Positions 63,001 to 64,000 of a DNA stretch of 64,000 bases are shown piece by piece. This DNA is from Acidiphilium multivorum AIU301 (GTDB lineage: Bacteria > Pseudomonadota > Alphaproteobacteria > Acetobacterales > Acetobacteraceae). Under the pieces are notes generated by a model, which made no database searches, was not told where the DNA came from, and saw nothing but the letters and a program-made list of their open reading frames with translations. A program made the position numbers and the translations under genes. The stretch lies in NCBI RefSeq assembly GCF_000202835.1, contig NC_015186.1, forward strand, positions 3,009,501 through 3,073,500. The letters are read 5' to 3'. Position 1 is the stretch's first letter. Each line of letters opens with the position of its first letter.

Positions 63001-63978
63001 ATGACGACAAAGGCCATCCGTATTCATGCCCATGGCGGGCCCGAAGTGTTGCGCTGGGAGGACGTGCCCACGCCCGAGCCCGGCCGCGGCGAGGCGCTGG
63101 TGCGTCACGAGGCGGTGGGGCTGAACTACATCGACGTGTATTTCCGCACCGGCCTCTACAAGGTGCCGCATCTGCCGGCGACCATCGGCATGGAGGGGGC
63201 GGGCGTCGTCGTCGCGGTGGGCGAGGGGGTGACCGAGGTGGCGGCGGGCGACCGCGTCGCCTATGCCGGCGGGCCGGTCGGCGCCTATGCCACCGAGCGG
63301 GTGATCGCCGCCGACCGGCTGGTGAAGCTGCCGGCCGGGATCGACTTCCAGACCGGGGCGGCGATGATGCTCCAGGGCATGACCGCGCAATACCTGCTGC
63401 GGCGGACCTACCGGGTGCAGGCGGGGGAGACCATTCTCGTGCACGCCGCGGCCGGGGGCGTCGGCCTCATTCTCTGCCAGTGGGCGCGGCATCTCGGCGC
63501 CACGGTGATCGGCGTCGTCTCGACCGAGGCGAAGGCGGATATCGCCCGCGCGCACGGGGCGCATCACGTCATCGTCGGGCACGAGCATCTCGCCGCCGAG
63601 GTGAAGCGGCTGACCGATGGCGCGATGGTGCCGGTGGTCTATGATTCGGTGGGCAAGGACACGTTCGGGCCGAGCCTTGATTCGCTCGCGCCGCTCGGCC
63701 TGATGGTGAGCTACGGCAATGCCTCGGGCCCGGTGCCGCCGGTCGATGTCGGCATTCTCGCGGCCAAGGGCAGCCTGTTCCTGACCCGGCCGACGCTGGC
63801 GACCTATACGGCGAAGCGCTCCGACCTCGTCGCGGTGGCGAACGACCTGTTCGGGGTGGTCGAGGCCGGGGCGGTGAAGATCCGCGTCAACCAGACCTTC
63901 CCGCTCGCCGAGGCGGCGGCGGCGCACGAGGCGCTGGAGGCGCGGCGGACCACCGGCAGCACCGTGCTGCTGCCCTGA
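63001..63978 (+). CDS. NADPH:quinone oxidoreductase (zeta-crystallin type)
   Basis: 325 residues, zinc-free MDR family. AIRIHAHGGPEVLRWEDVPTPEPGRGEALVRHEAVGLNYIDVYFRTGLY is the QorA/zeta-crystallin opening; cofactor motif HAAAGGVGLILCQWARHLGATVIGVVST near 150-175 and the end ALEARRTTGSTVLLP. It reduces quinones with NADPH in the cytoplasm. GGGAGAAAC before the ATG serves as ribosome site. 19 bases after ogt, so likely the same transcript. Confidence 0.92.
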   Translation: MTTKAIRIHAHGGPEVLRWEDVPTPEPGRGEALVRHEAVGLNYIDVYFRTGLYKVPHLPATIGMEGAGVVVAVGEGVTEVAAGDRVAYAGGPVGAYATERVIAADRLVKLPAGIDFQTGAAMMLQGMTAQYLLRRTYRVQAGETILVHAAAGGVGLILCQWARHLGATVIGVVSTEAKADIARAHGAHHVIVGHEHLAAEVKRLTDGAMVPVVYDSVGKDTFGPSLDSLAPLGLMVSYGNASGPVPPVDVGILAAKGSLFLTRPTLATYTAKRSDLVAVANDLFGVVEAGAVKIRVNQTFPLAEAAAAHEALEARRTTGSTVLLP

Positions 63979-64000
63979 CGGGCGGCGGCGGCGCGGGATC

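Overview
This is a 64 kb piece of a GC-rich bacterial chromosome, almost certainly alphaproteobacterial and most like the Acetobacteraceae (Acidiphilium-type); the genus is inferred from gene content and style, not proven. It is chromosomal rather than plasmid or phage. Pointers are hemE next to an origin-like region, a bamA-skp-lpxD-fabZ-lpxA-lpxI outer-membrane operon that uses LpxI, and core genes such as mnmE, mrp, trxB, hemE/H/J and ettA. No prophage, transposase or CRISPR array was found.

Layout. 0-8 kb: 5' part of mnmE, a thioredoxin-like ferredoxin, a YyaL-type protein, mrp, holC-like, a TPR/glycosyltransferase protein and a BaiN-type flavoprotein. 8-13 kb: a CbbR-like regulator and a polyprenyl-phosphate glycan module (WecA-like, DUF2142, GT2, small EamA-like protein), then a repeat-bearing gap and tRNA-Gly(CCC). 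13.5-19.3 kb: a divergent C4 sugar-acid (tetronate) catabolic locus controlled by a LacI-type repressor, with two visible operator-like sites on a good promoter. 19-30 kb: ABM and DUF2889 proteins, a DHA2 transporter, a fused indolepyruvate oxidoreductase, an AbrB-type membrane protein, trxB with a LysR gene, and an Lrp regulator with a CtaG-like protein. 30.7-37.6 kb: envelope biogenesis operon ending in gloA. 37.6-43.5 kb: accessory stretch with a sulfotransferase, flavodoxin, palindromic repeats, a Tsi6-like putative immunity gene beside a protein with a caspase-like His/Cys pattern, an AT-rich DUF3800 islet, a GNAT gene and an array of short-loop hairpins. 43.5-52.4 kb: ettA, a small transporter-like protein, a panE-family/acyl-CoA ligase pair, and a divergent copper locus (copZ plus flavoprotein, and copA) with matching promoter motifs. 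52.4-57.5 kb: a five-gene sugar-acid operon (RraA, IlvD/Edd, 2-hydroxyacid dehydrogenase, DHDPS-family, SDR). 57.7-64 kb: a tiny lipoprotein, the haem operon hemE-hemH-HAD-hemJ, a probable oriC, then a PPSR-type regulator, ogt and a quinone reductase reading the other way.

How it works together. Genes on either side of the hemE/PPSR gap diverge from it and it carries a cluster of same-strand DnaA-box-like 9-mers, so the window probably includes the replication origin, with mnmE about 60 kb away on one arm. The two sugar-acid loci suggest growth on plant- or sugar-derived acids. Neither has a transporter gene beside it. The best candidates for something undescribed are the small islet at 40.4-42.5 kb and the twin-motif copper locus.
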